Below the pieces are notes generated by a model, which was given only the letters and a program-made list of their open reading frames with translations, was not told where the DNA came from and searched no databases. Of a stretch of DNA of 27,051 bases, positions 15,643 to 23,268 are shown piece after piece; within the stretch, counting starts at the first letter, position 1; every line of letters starts with the position of its first letter. The position numbers and the translations under genes are program-made. The stretch is from SAT2750 sp963581185 (GTDB taxonomy: Bacteria; Planctomycetota; Planctomycetia; Pirellulales; Pirellulaceae), in contig CAUZOB010000049.1 in the NCBI GenBank assembly GCA_963581185.1, forward strand, positions 1-27,051, given 5' to 3'.

Positions 15643-16902
15643 ATGAACACCGACTCAGCCGGTGCCGTGCAGACCGGTACTTTTGAAGTTAACGGTCGCA
15701 GCTATTCTCTTCCATCGCGACCGGTCGTCACGATCTGCATCGATGGTTGCGCCGATGAGTACCTGACGACATCGATCGCTCACGGCTGCATGCCGACCGT
15801 TGCCGGCATGGCGGCGACTGGCTATCGCGGCCTGGTGCGTGGTGCCCTGCCCTCTTTCACCAACGTCAACAACGCCGCCATTGCCACCGGCCTGCCCCCC
15901 TCCGAAACCGGCATTTCCGGCAACTTCTTCCTCGATCCCGAATCCGGCGAAGAAGTCATGATGAACTCGGCTGACTATCTCCGCACCGGTACCGTGTTCG
16001 CCGCAGCGGCACGAGCGGGTCGCAAGGTGGCAGTTGTAACAGCCAAGGAAAAACTGCGAGACATACTCTCCAAGGACCTGCAGGGAATTGCCTTTTCGGC
16101 AGAAAAAGCCAACGAGGCTCAACTCGATAGCCACGGGATTGAGGATGTAGAAAAGCTGGTGGGCGCGGCGACGCCGGAAATCTACAGCGCCGCAGCCAGC
16201 CTTTTCGTTTTGCAAGCGGGTGTGGCTCTGCTGGAACATGGCCTGGCAGACTTTCTCTACCTCTCGCTGACCGACTACATGCAGCACAAGTTCGCACCCC
16301 ACGAGCCGGAGTCGCTCGAGTTTCACAGGGGCATGGACAGGGAGATCAGCCGGCTGGTTGAAGCAGGTGCAATCGTCGCCGCCACCGCTGATCATGGCAT
16401 GAATGCCAAGAACCGCGCCGATGGCACTCCCAACGTGATCTACCTCGAGTCGCTGCTGGCTGCTGAGTTTGGTGAGCAGGTCTGTGTGATCTGCCCGATC
16501 ACAGATCCTTACGTGGTCCATCACGGCGCACTCGGCTCGCTGGTCATGGTCCATCTACCCGACAGCATTTCGACGACGGACGTGGCCACCTGGATCCACC
16601 AGCTGGATGGCGTCACCGAGGTCCACGATCGACGCTCGGCAGCCGATAAGCTGCAATTGCCTGCCGACCGAATCGGCGACCTGACCGTACTCTCGGCACG
16701 TGACGTTGTGCTGGGGCGCCGTCCGGCAGACCATGACCTGGCCTTGCTGCAAGGTGGATTACGCAGCCACGGTGGGCGGTACGAGGAAATGGTCCCACTG
16801 CTGCTATCTCACCCACTGAACCAGGAATACCGCCACAAGGCCCAGGCTGATCCGCGCAACTTCGACCTGCTCGATTTTGCCTGCAATGGAACATCTTCAT
16901 GA
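15643..16902 (+). CDS. phnA: Phosphonoacetate hydrolase
   Basis: A 419-residue cytoplasmic enzyme of the alkaline phosphatase superfamily that splits phosphonoacetate into acetate and phosphate using two zinc ions. The metal and nucleophile residues are all visible: D34 in ICIDGCADEY, nucleophile T73 in LPSFTNVNNAAIATGLPPS, D211 and H215 in LTDYMQHKFAPHEP, D250-H251 in ATADHGMN, and H376 in GLRSHGGRYEEM. GISGNFFLDPESGEEVMMN is also typical of the family. The length is normal. There is no signal peptide. The ribosome site is weak (AGG 13 bases upstream). The stop overlaps the start of the dehydrogenase gene as ATGA, a coupled arrangement that fits the pathway 2-aminoethylphosphonate to phosphonoacetaldehyde to phosphonoacetate to acetate. 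The assignment rests on complete motif agreement plus the partner gene. Confidence 0.93.
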   Translation: MNTDSAGAVQTGTFEVNGRSYSLPSRPVVTICIDGCADEYLTTSIAHGCMPTVAGMAATGYRGLVRGALPSFTNVNNAAIATGLPPSETGISGNFFLDPESGEEVMMNSADYLRTGTVFAAAARAGRKVAVVTAKEKLRDILSKDLQGIAFSAEKANEAQLDSHGIEDVEKLVGAATPEIYSAAASLFVLQAGVALLEHGLADFLYLSLTDYMQHKFAPHEPESLEFHRGMDREISRLVEAGAIVAATADHGMNAKNRADGTPNVIYLESLLAAEFGEQVCVICPITDPYVVHHGALGSLVMVHLPDSISTTDVATWIHQLDGVTEVHDRRSAADKLQLPADRIGDLTVLSARDVVLGRRPADHDLALLQGGLRSHGGRYEEMVPLLLSHPLNQEYRHKAQADPRNFDLLDFACNGTSS

Positions 16903-18329
16903 ACGACGACGGACACTGCCAGCTGACAAGTTATGTTGCCGCCCAGCCGGTCAGCGGAGACGATCTGCTGGATGTTGTAAATCCTTACAACGGAGAGCTT
17001 GTCGGCACCGTCAGGCAGGCAACGCCGGAGGATGCCGAGCGGGCAATCGTAGCTGCCAGCGGCGCCGCAGGTCAGCTGACTCGCTACCAGCGATATGAAA
17101 TCCTGATGAAGGCTCGCACCGCCCTGAACGAGCAGGCGGAGGAGTTTGCCCAGTTGATCATGCGCGAGTCGGGACTCTGCCTGCGAGAAACTCGCTACGA
17201 AACTGGTCGGGCTGCAGACGTGATGCAGTTCGCCGCGATCGAATCACTCAAGGACGACGGCCAGATCTTCTCCTGCGACGTCTCTCCGCAAGGCAAGCAA
17301 CGCAAGATCTTTACCACCCGCGAGCCGCTTCAACTGGCACTCGCTATTACTCCTTTCAACCATCCCCTCAACCAGGTCATTCACAAGCTGGCCCCCGCTA
17401 TTGCAGCCGCTGTGCCGGTCATCCTCAAACCGCCCAAGCGTACACCGCTGACTGCGATTCGGCTCGTTGAACTGCTCTACGAGGCTGGCCTGCCCGGCGA
17501 GATGCTGAGTGTTCTGGTGGGAGACAATCGCTCGGTTATCGAACCGATCATCGTGGATCCACGAGTTGAGCTGGTCAGCTTTACCGGCAGCACGGATGTC
17601 GGCAAGAAGATTGCCACGCTGTCTGGCTACAAAAAGAAATGCCTCGAACTGGGTGGCAATGCCCCGCTCATCATTCTCGAGGATGCGGACATGGAACTGG
17701 CCGTGCAGCTGGCGGCCGAGGGCTGCTTTCGAAATTCCGGGCAGCGCTGCACGGCGGTCAAACGGCTGCTGGTTCACGAAGCCCTGCTGGCTGACTTTAC
17801 CGAGCGGCTGGTTGCCAGGACAGCCGAGTACCCCTGCGGGGACCCTGCCGACGAAGCAACCCGGGTCGGAACAGTGATCGATGAAAACTCAGCTCGTCAG
17901 CTTGAAGCGGTCGTAGCAGATGCAGTTGCGGCGGGAGCCCGGGTACTGGCAGGTGGCGGTCGTGACGGAGCCCTGCTGCAACCGACCGTGATTGCTGATG
18001 TACCACGCGACTGCCAGATGGTGGTGGAAGAGTCATTCGGGCCGCTGGCCCCGATCATGGCGGTTTCCGACCTGGATGACGCCATCCAGTTGGCGAATGC
18101 CACTCCCTTCGGACTGGCCGCTGGCATTGTCACTCGTGATCTCGAACGCGCGATCGCCGCGGTCAAGCGGATTCGAACCGGCACGGTGAACGTTAACGAG
18201 GTGCCTGGCTATCGAATCGAGTCCTCACCATTTGGCGGCGTCAAGGACTCAGGGCTGGGCATCAAGGAAGGTGTGATCGAAGCGATCAAGTTCATGACCA
18301 ATGTGAAAACGTTCTCACTGCCCTGGTAG
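16899..18329 (+). CDS. phnY: Phosphonoacetaldehyde dehydrogenase (aldehyde dehydrogenase family)
   Basis: A 476-residue NAD(P)-dependent aldehyde dehydrogenase. Catalytic features are N154 in ITPFNHPLNQ, K177 in VILKPPKRTP, the loop FTGSTDVGKK, general base E250 in LELGGNAP and nucleophile C284 in NSGQRCTAVK. The C-terminus (NEVPGYRIESSPFGGVKDSG, then LGIKEGVIEA) is like that of phosphonoacetaldehyde dehydrogenases. It oxidises phosphonoacetaldehyde to phosphonoacetate, the substrate of the gene just upstream. Its ATG overlaps the phnA stop by four bases. The upstream transaminase PhnW and a phosphonate transporter are absent from the window. A generic aldehyde dehydrogenase is the alternative, made unlikely by the fused gene order. 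Its stop is six bases from that of the convergent DUF1501 gene. Confidence 0.9.
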   Translation: MNDDGHCQLTSYVAAQPVSGDDLLDVVNPYNGELVGTVRQATPEDAERAIVAASGAAGQLTRYQRYEILMKARTALNEQAEEFAQLIMRESGLCLRETRYETGRAADVMQFAAIESLKDDGQIFSCDVSPQGKQRKIFTTREPLQLALAITPFNHPLNQVIHKLAPAIAAAVPVILKPPKRTPLTAIRLVELLYEAGLPGEMLSVLVGDNRSVIEPIIVDPRVELVSFTGSTDVGKKIATLSGYKKKCLELGGNAPLIILEDADMELAVQLAAEGCFRNSGQRCTAVKRLLVHEALLADFTERLVARTAEYPCGDPADEATRVGTVIDENSARQLEAVVADAVAAGARVLAGGGRDGALLQPTVIADVPRDCQMVVEESFGPLAPIMAVSDLDDAIQLANATPFGLAAGIVTRDLERAIAAVKRIRTGTVNVNEVPGYRIESSPFGGVKDSGLGIKEGVIEAIKFMTNVKTFSLPW

Positions 18330-18335
18330 GGGTAA

Positions 18336-19784
18336 TCAGATCAGGCCTGTGATCGGCTCACCGTGGTAGATCTGGTGCGGTCGATCCAGTTTGTCATACC
18401 AGGCGGCCGTGGCTGGGATCCCCAGTGCCTGGTAAATCGTAGCTGCCATCTTCTCGGGCGTCTGCGGATTATCGGTCGGATAGCCACCCTGCTTGTCGGA
18501 GGAGCCGATCACGTTGCCCCCCTTCACACCACCGCCGGCAAAGAAGACGGTCTGCACGGCGCCCCAGTGATCGCGGCCAGGCAGCTTGTAGTGCTCAGCC
18601 AGCAGAGAGATCTTGGGTGTCCGTCCGAACTCGCCGGCCATCACAATCAAGGTGTCATCCAATTGGCCACGTTCCGATAGATCATCCAGCAAAGCGGAGA
18701 CAGCCTTGTCGGTCGGCGGGAAGAGATTGTCCTTGAGGTGCGGGAAGGCATTTCCATGGGTATCCCAGGCTTCGTTGTTGCCAAGGTTGACCTGCACAAG
18801 GTTGACGCCACATTCCACCAGTCGGCGGGCCATCAGCAGCGACCAGCCAAAAGCGTTTTTGCCATACCGCTCCTGATCCTTCTCATCAGCCCGGGTTACA
18901 TCGAGAGCATGCTGCACTTTGGGATCGGTCAACAGTGATACGACTCCCTGCCGGTAGCGATCAAATCGCTCGGTACTGGCAAATCGATCGAGCTCGCGAC
19001 GTTGCTGGGCCAGCGTCGACAGCAGGCCATTTCGACCCTCGAATCGGTCGCGAGAGAAGCCATGGGGCAGTGACAGGTTGGGGGCCTGAAAGATCCGCTC
19101 GTCCTTCTTGTCCCGTTCCTGATGATCAAACTGGTACTCTGGAAACGCTCCATAGGACATGTTGTGGAAGGGTGCGGCCTCGATAAACCAGGGATTGTTC
19201 TCCTCGCCCAGCATGCCGGCAAACTGACCGGGGATCACTCGTCCGGAGTTGTGGACCAGTCGTTCTGGCAAGGCAATGGCTGGCGGAAGATTGTCTTGTG
19301 ACTGCGTGGCTACGTTAACGATGGACGCAATCGAGGGCCAATCCGATCCCTGCGGCTTGCTACCGCTAAAACCGGGCGGCGTCTTGGAGCGGCCGGTCAG
19401 CATGATGTGGTGACCAAGCGAGTGCTCGTTCGAACCATGGGTCAGCGATCGGCAGATCGACCACATCTCGCTGCGCTGAGCCAGCTGAGGCAGATGTTCA
19501 CAAATCTGCAAGCCAGGTGTCTTGGTCTGGATCGGATTGAATTCGCCACGCACGTCGTCCGCGGCGTCCGGCTTCATATCGAAACTCTCGTGCTGCGCCA
19601 GGCCTCCAGAGAGGAAGATATAAATCACTCGCTTGGCAGTCGCCGGCTGTGCGACCTGGCCATCGGGAAGCGGTGCGGCCCGCAGCCCTTCGAGGTGATT
19701 CATGCCGAGTCCCAGCAGGCTAATGGAACCAGCCTGCAGGGCAGTTCGGCGGGAGACCCTCGGGTGATGTCCAGGGTGGTTCAT
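18336..19784 (-). CDS. DUF1501 family protein, Tat-exported
   Basis: A complete 482-residue DUF1501 protein. The twin-arginine signal VSRRTALQAGSISLLGLG begins near residue 10. Family blocks are YIFLSGGLAQHESFDMKPD, HSLGHHIMLTGR, ERYGKNAFGWSLLMARRLVE, EAWDTHGNAF, GEFGRTPKIS, GRDHWGAV and GSSDKQGGYP, where the usual KHGG or KHAG motif reads KQGG. AGGAAG seven bases upstream supports the start. It is the last gene of a minus-strand run behind a tricorn-like protease, separated from it by 143 bases that contain a perfect inverted repeat, so it may have its own promoter. It converges with phnY with only six bases between stops. Role unknown; the fold is sulfatase/alkaline phosphatase-like. Confidence 0.95.
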   Translation of the reverse strand: MNHPGHHPRVSRRTALQAGSISLLGLGMNHLEGLRAAPLPDGQVAQPATAKRVIYIFLSGGLAQHESFDMKPDAADDVRGEFNPIQTKTPGLQICEHLPQLAQRSEMWSICRSLTHGSNEHSLGHHIMLTGRSKTPPGFSGSKPQGSDWPSIASIVNVATQSQDNLPPAIALPERLVHNSGRVIPGQFAGMLGEENNPWFIEAAPFHNMSYGAFPEYQFDHQERDKKDERIFQAPNLSLPHGFSRDRFEGRNGLLSTLAQQRRELDRFASTERFDRYRQGVVSLLTDPKVQHALDVTRADEKDQERYGKNAFGWSLLMARRLVECGVNLVQVNLGNNEAWDTHGNAFPHLKDNLFPPTDKAVSALLDDLSERGQLDDTLIVMAGEFGRTPKISLLAEHYKLPGRDHWGAVQTVFFAGGGVKGGNVIGSSDKQGGYPTDNPQTPEKMAATIYQALGIPATAAWYDKLDRPHQIYHGEPITGLI

Positions 19785-19836
19785 CGGCTACTTCCTGTGA
19801 GCGTCGTAGGCAGAACACTAAAAGACTCTTCGGCCA

Positions 19837-19861
19837 CTGATCTACTTACAGTTTAGATCAG
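19837..19861. repeat. Inverted repeat upstream of DUF1501 gene
   Basis: CTGATCTA and TAGATCAG form a perfect 8-base inverted repeat with a 9-base spacer, 53 bases before the ATG of the minus-strand DUF1501 gene and 67 bases after the tricorn-like gene. No T run follows directly on either strand, so an operator or mRNA hairpin is more likely than a classical terminator. Confidence 0.45.
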
Positions 19862-19927
19862 GCCTCGAACAATGGCAATTCTCGAAATCACTACCCACCG
19901 CAGTCAACTAATGGCCGGCAACGGTTA

Positions 19928-22900
19928 TCAGCGGCGTTTTTTGTCCGGATAGGGCGGGACAGGCGGAACCGGCACGGGCTGTTCAAGGATCTTGGCCTGC
20001 AGATGCTTGATGGCCGCTTCCAGCTGAGCATCACGGCCCTGGTAGGTGGCGTGCGGCAGGTTGTCGACGACAATGTCCGGATCGACGCCATGACCCTCGA
20101 TCAGCCAGGCGCCTTCCGGGCCGTAGACTCCTGTCTGGGCTGCCGAGGCAATTCCTCGATCTACCAGCCGGTTATTGAAGCTCAACCAGATCTCGCCGCC
20201 CCAGGTGCGGGTGCCGATGGCCTGCCCCATGCCAAGTCGGCGAAAGCCCTCGGTGAAGGCTTCGCCATCCGAGGCGGTCTTCTCGTCACAGAGCACGACC
20301 ATGTGACCACGGAAAGCATATTGCATGTTCCAGGTCGGCTCGCCAACACGGGACTTCCAGTAAAACCAGGACTTCCGCAACAGCTTCCCCAGAATCCAGC
20401 TGTCGATATTTCCGCCGCGGTTGTGTCGCACATCGATGATCAGGCCCGAGCGATTGAAAACGGGATAGTAGTGCCGCGCCCACTCAGCAATATTGCTGCG
20501 CCCCATAGCTCGTAAATGCACATAGCCGATATTGCCCTCACCAAGTCGTTCCACTTCCAATCGCCGCGTGTATTCCCACTGGTCGTACCGCAGGCTGGCA
20601 GCTGCGCTGGCCGAAATCGGTTCCACGATCACGCGCCGCGACTTGTTGTCAGCCGCTTGTTTTACTTCCAGCAGCACCGATTCGCCGGACTTTCCTCGCA
20701 GTAACTCATGCGGGTGGCGGACCGAGAGCAGCGGTACTCCATCAATCGACTGGATCACCAGACCTGCTTCCACGTTCACTCCGGCACGCGCCAGCGGGGA
20801 GAGTTTTTCAGGATAGTCCGGATCGGACTGGTAGACGTGGTCCACCAGGTAGCCACCATCTTTCTCACTTCGACTGAGTACAGCACCTAGCGAGGCTGGC
20901 CATATTCGCTTGTCATCCTGCCGATGGTCACCCCCGCGCACATAGATATGAAGTGCTTCCAGTTCACCAACCATCTGTTCGATCAGGTCGTTCAATTCAG
21001 CCCGGTCGGTAACGCGATCGACCAGCGGCAGGTGCCGCACCAGGACTTCATTCCAGTCGACGTTATGCAAATTGGGGTCATAGAAATAGTCGCGTTCCAG
21101 CCGCCAGGCATCGATGAACATCTGCCGCCATTCCGCTACCGGATCGATCGGGAACGTCCAGTCACTGATGTCGACCTGCGATTTGCTCCAGCTGTCTGGA
21201 GCTGCTCCATTAGCCGCAAACACGTGGATATTATCTCCCTTGTGAAGAACCACCTGCGTGCGGCCCCCCGACAGCTGGTAGTCTTTCACTTCCGAGCTGA
21301 TCGTGTTGACCGTCGGATCGTGCTTGACCTGGACCGCAAGCAACGATCGCACGGACGGAAGGGCGCTGGTCCGCGATGTGTAATAGAGCTGCCCCTTCGC
21401 TGCCTGCAACGAGTCATAGTTTCCGGGCGGCACCGGTACGACGCGAATCCGCTGTTGAATACCATCCGCATCGATGCTCACGACGGCAGGCTGCTGGGCA
21501 TTCTCACCCTTCTTTGGCGGCTTCTCTTTCTGCTCCTCATCCTCCGCCGTTTCTGCAACCAGCTCATCGGGTGTCCGGAACGGCGAACGCAGGTCCTTGA
21601 CCAGCGCCAGCTCGTAAATCCTGGTGGTCTTGTCAAAGAACGGTTCCGGCTGTCGGGGGCCCCAGGGACTTCCTACCAGCGACACCAGATTGCGGTCCGA
21701 GAGAAAATAGAGCCAGCTGCCATCGGCACTCCAGGCCGGCGAATAACTATCAGCCCGATCGGTCGTCAGTTCAATCGTGCTACGGTTCTTGAGGCTGTAG
21801 ACCCGGATCTGGTCATTCCAGTTTTCCGCGCCGACCACGTATGCCAAGAACTGGCTGTCAGGCGACCAGCAGAGGTCGTAGAAGTTGTTATGAGTTGAGT
21901 TGGCAATCTTGACAGATCCGCCCAGCTTGCGAGCGGAGATCCAGAGGTTGTAATCCTTGTCGACGTGGGCAATCTGTTTACCATCCGGCGATGGCAGCGG
22001 CGCGTAGCGAAACACCTTCCCGTCCCGCGTGATTCGGCGTGGCGCAGCGGACTGCGAGATCGGCAGCTCCCAGTACTCCAGCTCACCCGACTGATCCGAG
22101 AGTGCAACCAGGCTCTGATTATCCAGGAACCTGGCATCACGGAAACGCACGCTGGCATCCCGGGTAATCTGCAGCGGTCTGGATTTCTTGACCGGAAACA
22201 CAAACACCTGCCCACGAGCCGTGAGGGCAACACGCTCGCCGTCTGGCGAAATATCGATGCCGGAAAGGAAATCGAGCGGCTCCTCGATCCACTTTTCACG
22301 GGTCTGGTCAAAGTCCGATGTGATCGTGATCGATATCCGCTGGCTCTCGTTCGTGGCCACGTCCAGTCGCCAGAGATCAGCACCGAGCTGGTACACGATT
22401 GTGCCTGCCGAGAGGGATGGACCCAGCACATCAAAGCCACTGTGCCGGCTGTGCTGTTTGAGCTCGCCACCGGCTGGATCCATCGACCAGATATTCATCG
22501 TCCCATCGCGATCCGAGGCAAAGTAGATTCGTCCACGCCAAGCCATCGGATTACGACTCGTGCCGGCATAGCCAGCCGTCAGCGGCTGTGCTTCTTCCGC
22601 CCCGGTCTCAAATCGCCAGAGACTTTCGACGGATCCACCCTTGTATCGCTTGGTGCTGCTACCCTGCTTGGCCAGGCGCGTGAAGACCAGCAGATTACCC
22701 GCTTCGAGCCAACTGGCCTGGTTGGCCTGGCTAAGTGGAATCAGCTGGGTCTCAAGAGTTTCCGGGTCAATTGTGGCCAGCTGGTTATTGGGGAGCGTGG
22801 AGAAATGCTGGGTGGCATAAACCACCTGGCCAGTCGGCGTCCAGCCGGCAACTCTCGCCGATTCACCGTCAAACGTCAGCCGCCGTGGCAAGCCGCCATG

Positions 22901-23215
22901 GATTGGCATCAGGTAGACCTCGCGCGGCCCCTCGTAACTGGCACTGAAAGCGACCTGTGTCCCGTCCGGCGAAATTGCCGCGGATCTCTCTTCTGCCAGG
23001 TGCGTCGTCAAACGGGTCGCCTCACCGCCGGCGAGCGATACCTTCCAGAGATCTCCCTCCGCCGTAAAGACAACGGTCTGCTGGTGTAGCGAGGGATCCC
23101 TGTAGTAGCCGCGGGTTGTCTGAGCCAGCACGATTCCGGCGGAGAGCCAGAGAGCCAGCACCAGCGGCAGGACAAATCGCACGGACCAGTAGCGTGAACT
23201 CATAACAGCGTGCAT
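19928..23215 (-). CDS. Tricorn-type protease (S41 family), exported
   Basis: A 1095-residue homologue of tricorn protease, a large serine peptidase that degrades peptides. A Sec signal covers about residues 1-31. Two WD40/TolB-like propellers follow (repeats such as AAISPDGTQVAFSA and DISPDGERVALTA), then a charged linker near 560-600 (EDEEQKEKPPKK), the C1 region, a PDZ domain (about 808-855) and the S41 core. The nucleophile is S982 in EKTASDGEAF, with E1040 in IEGHGVDPD exactly 58 residues later, the same spacing as S965 and E1023 of Thermoplasma tricorn as I recall them. The histidine is H756 in GELEALHIYV; the residue before it, serine in tricorn, is leucine here. GGGGAG seven bases before the ATG supports this start over the ATG at 23203. 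It lies 53 bases after an exported hydrolase gene on the same strand. Confidence 0.94.
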   Translation of the reverse strand: MHAVMSSRYWSVRFVLPLVLALWLSAGIVLAQTTRGYYRDPSLHQQTVVFTAEGDLWKVSLAGGEATRLTTHLAEERSAAISPDGTQVAFSASYEGPREVYLMPIHGGLPRRLTFDGESARVAGWTPTGQVVYATQHFSTLPNNQLATIDPETLETQLIPLSQANQASWLEAGNLLVFTRLAKQGSSTKRYKGGSVESLWRFETGAEEAQPLTAGYAGTSRNPMAWRGRIYFASDRDGTMNIWSMDPAGGELKQHSRHSGFDVLGPSLSAGTIVYQLGADLWRLDVATNESQRISITITSDFDQTREKWIEEPLDFLSGIDISPDGERVALTARGQVFVFPVKKSRPLQITRDASVRFRDARFLDNQSLVALSDQSGELEYWELPISQSAAPRRITRDGKVFRYAPLPSPDGKQIAHVDKDYNLWISARKLGGSVKIANSTHNNFYDLCWSPDSQFLAYVVGAENWNDQIRVYSLKNRSTIELTTDRADSYSPAWSADGSWLYFLSDRNLVSLVGSPWGPRQPEPFFDKTTRIYELALVKDLRSPFRTPDELVAETAEDEEQKEKPPKKGENAQQPAVVSIDADGIQQRIRVVPVPPGNYDSLQAAKGQLYYTSRTSALPSVRSLLAVQVKHDPTVNTISSEVKDYQLSGGRTQVVLHKGDNIHVFAANGAAPDSWSKSQVDISDWTFPIDPVAEWRQMFIDAWRLERDYFYDPNLHNVDWNEVLVRHLPLVDRVTDRAELNDLIEQMVGELEALHIYVRGGDHRQDDKRIWPASLGAVLSRSEKDGGYLVDHVYQSDPDYPEKLSPLARAGVNVEAGLVIQSIDGVPLLSVRHPHELLRGKSGESVLLEVKQAADNKSRRVIVEPISASAAASLRYDQWEYTRRLEVERLGEGNIGYVHLRAMGRSNIAEWARHYYPVFNRSGLIIDVRHNRGGNIDSWILGKLLRKSWFYWKSRVGEPTWNMQYAFRGHMVVLCDEKTASDGEAFTEGFRRLGMGQAIGTRTWGGEIWLSFNNRLVDRGIASAAQTGVYGPEGAWLIEGHGVDPDIVVDNLPHATYQGRDAQLEAAIKHLQAKILEQPVPVPPVPPYPDKKRR

Positions 23216-23222
23216 CGGCAGA

Positions 23223-23230
23223 CTCCCCTT
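23223..23230 (-). promoter_or_regulatory. Shine-Dalgarno AAGGGGAG for the tricorn-like gene
   Basis: On the minus strand AAGGGGAG ends seven bases before the ATG at 23215 and sits in the 53-base gap after the hydrolase stop. It favours the first ATG over a second one four codons later (23203), which has no such site. Confidence 0.65.
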
Positions 23231-23268
23231 CCAGGGTCGCGAGGAACAATGGTACGCCCTGGGTCACT

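Noticed and set aside
15655..16554. Minus-strand open frame (299 codons) opposite phnA
   Set aside because: phnA has a full set of catalytic residues in its own frame; the antisense translation has no domain signal.
20924..21898. Plus-strand open frame (324 codons) opposite the tricorn-like gene
   Set aside because: Same reason: no recognisable protein features, and the opposite strand encodes the PDZ and linker region of the protease.
21965..23089. Long plus-strand open frame (374 codons) opposite the tricorn-like gene
   Set aside because: Antisense to a gene with clear domains; the translation shows no motif, signal peptide or start site and is explained by high G+C codon bias.
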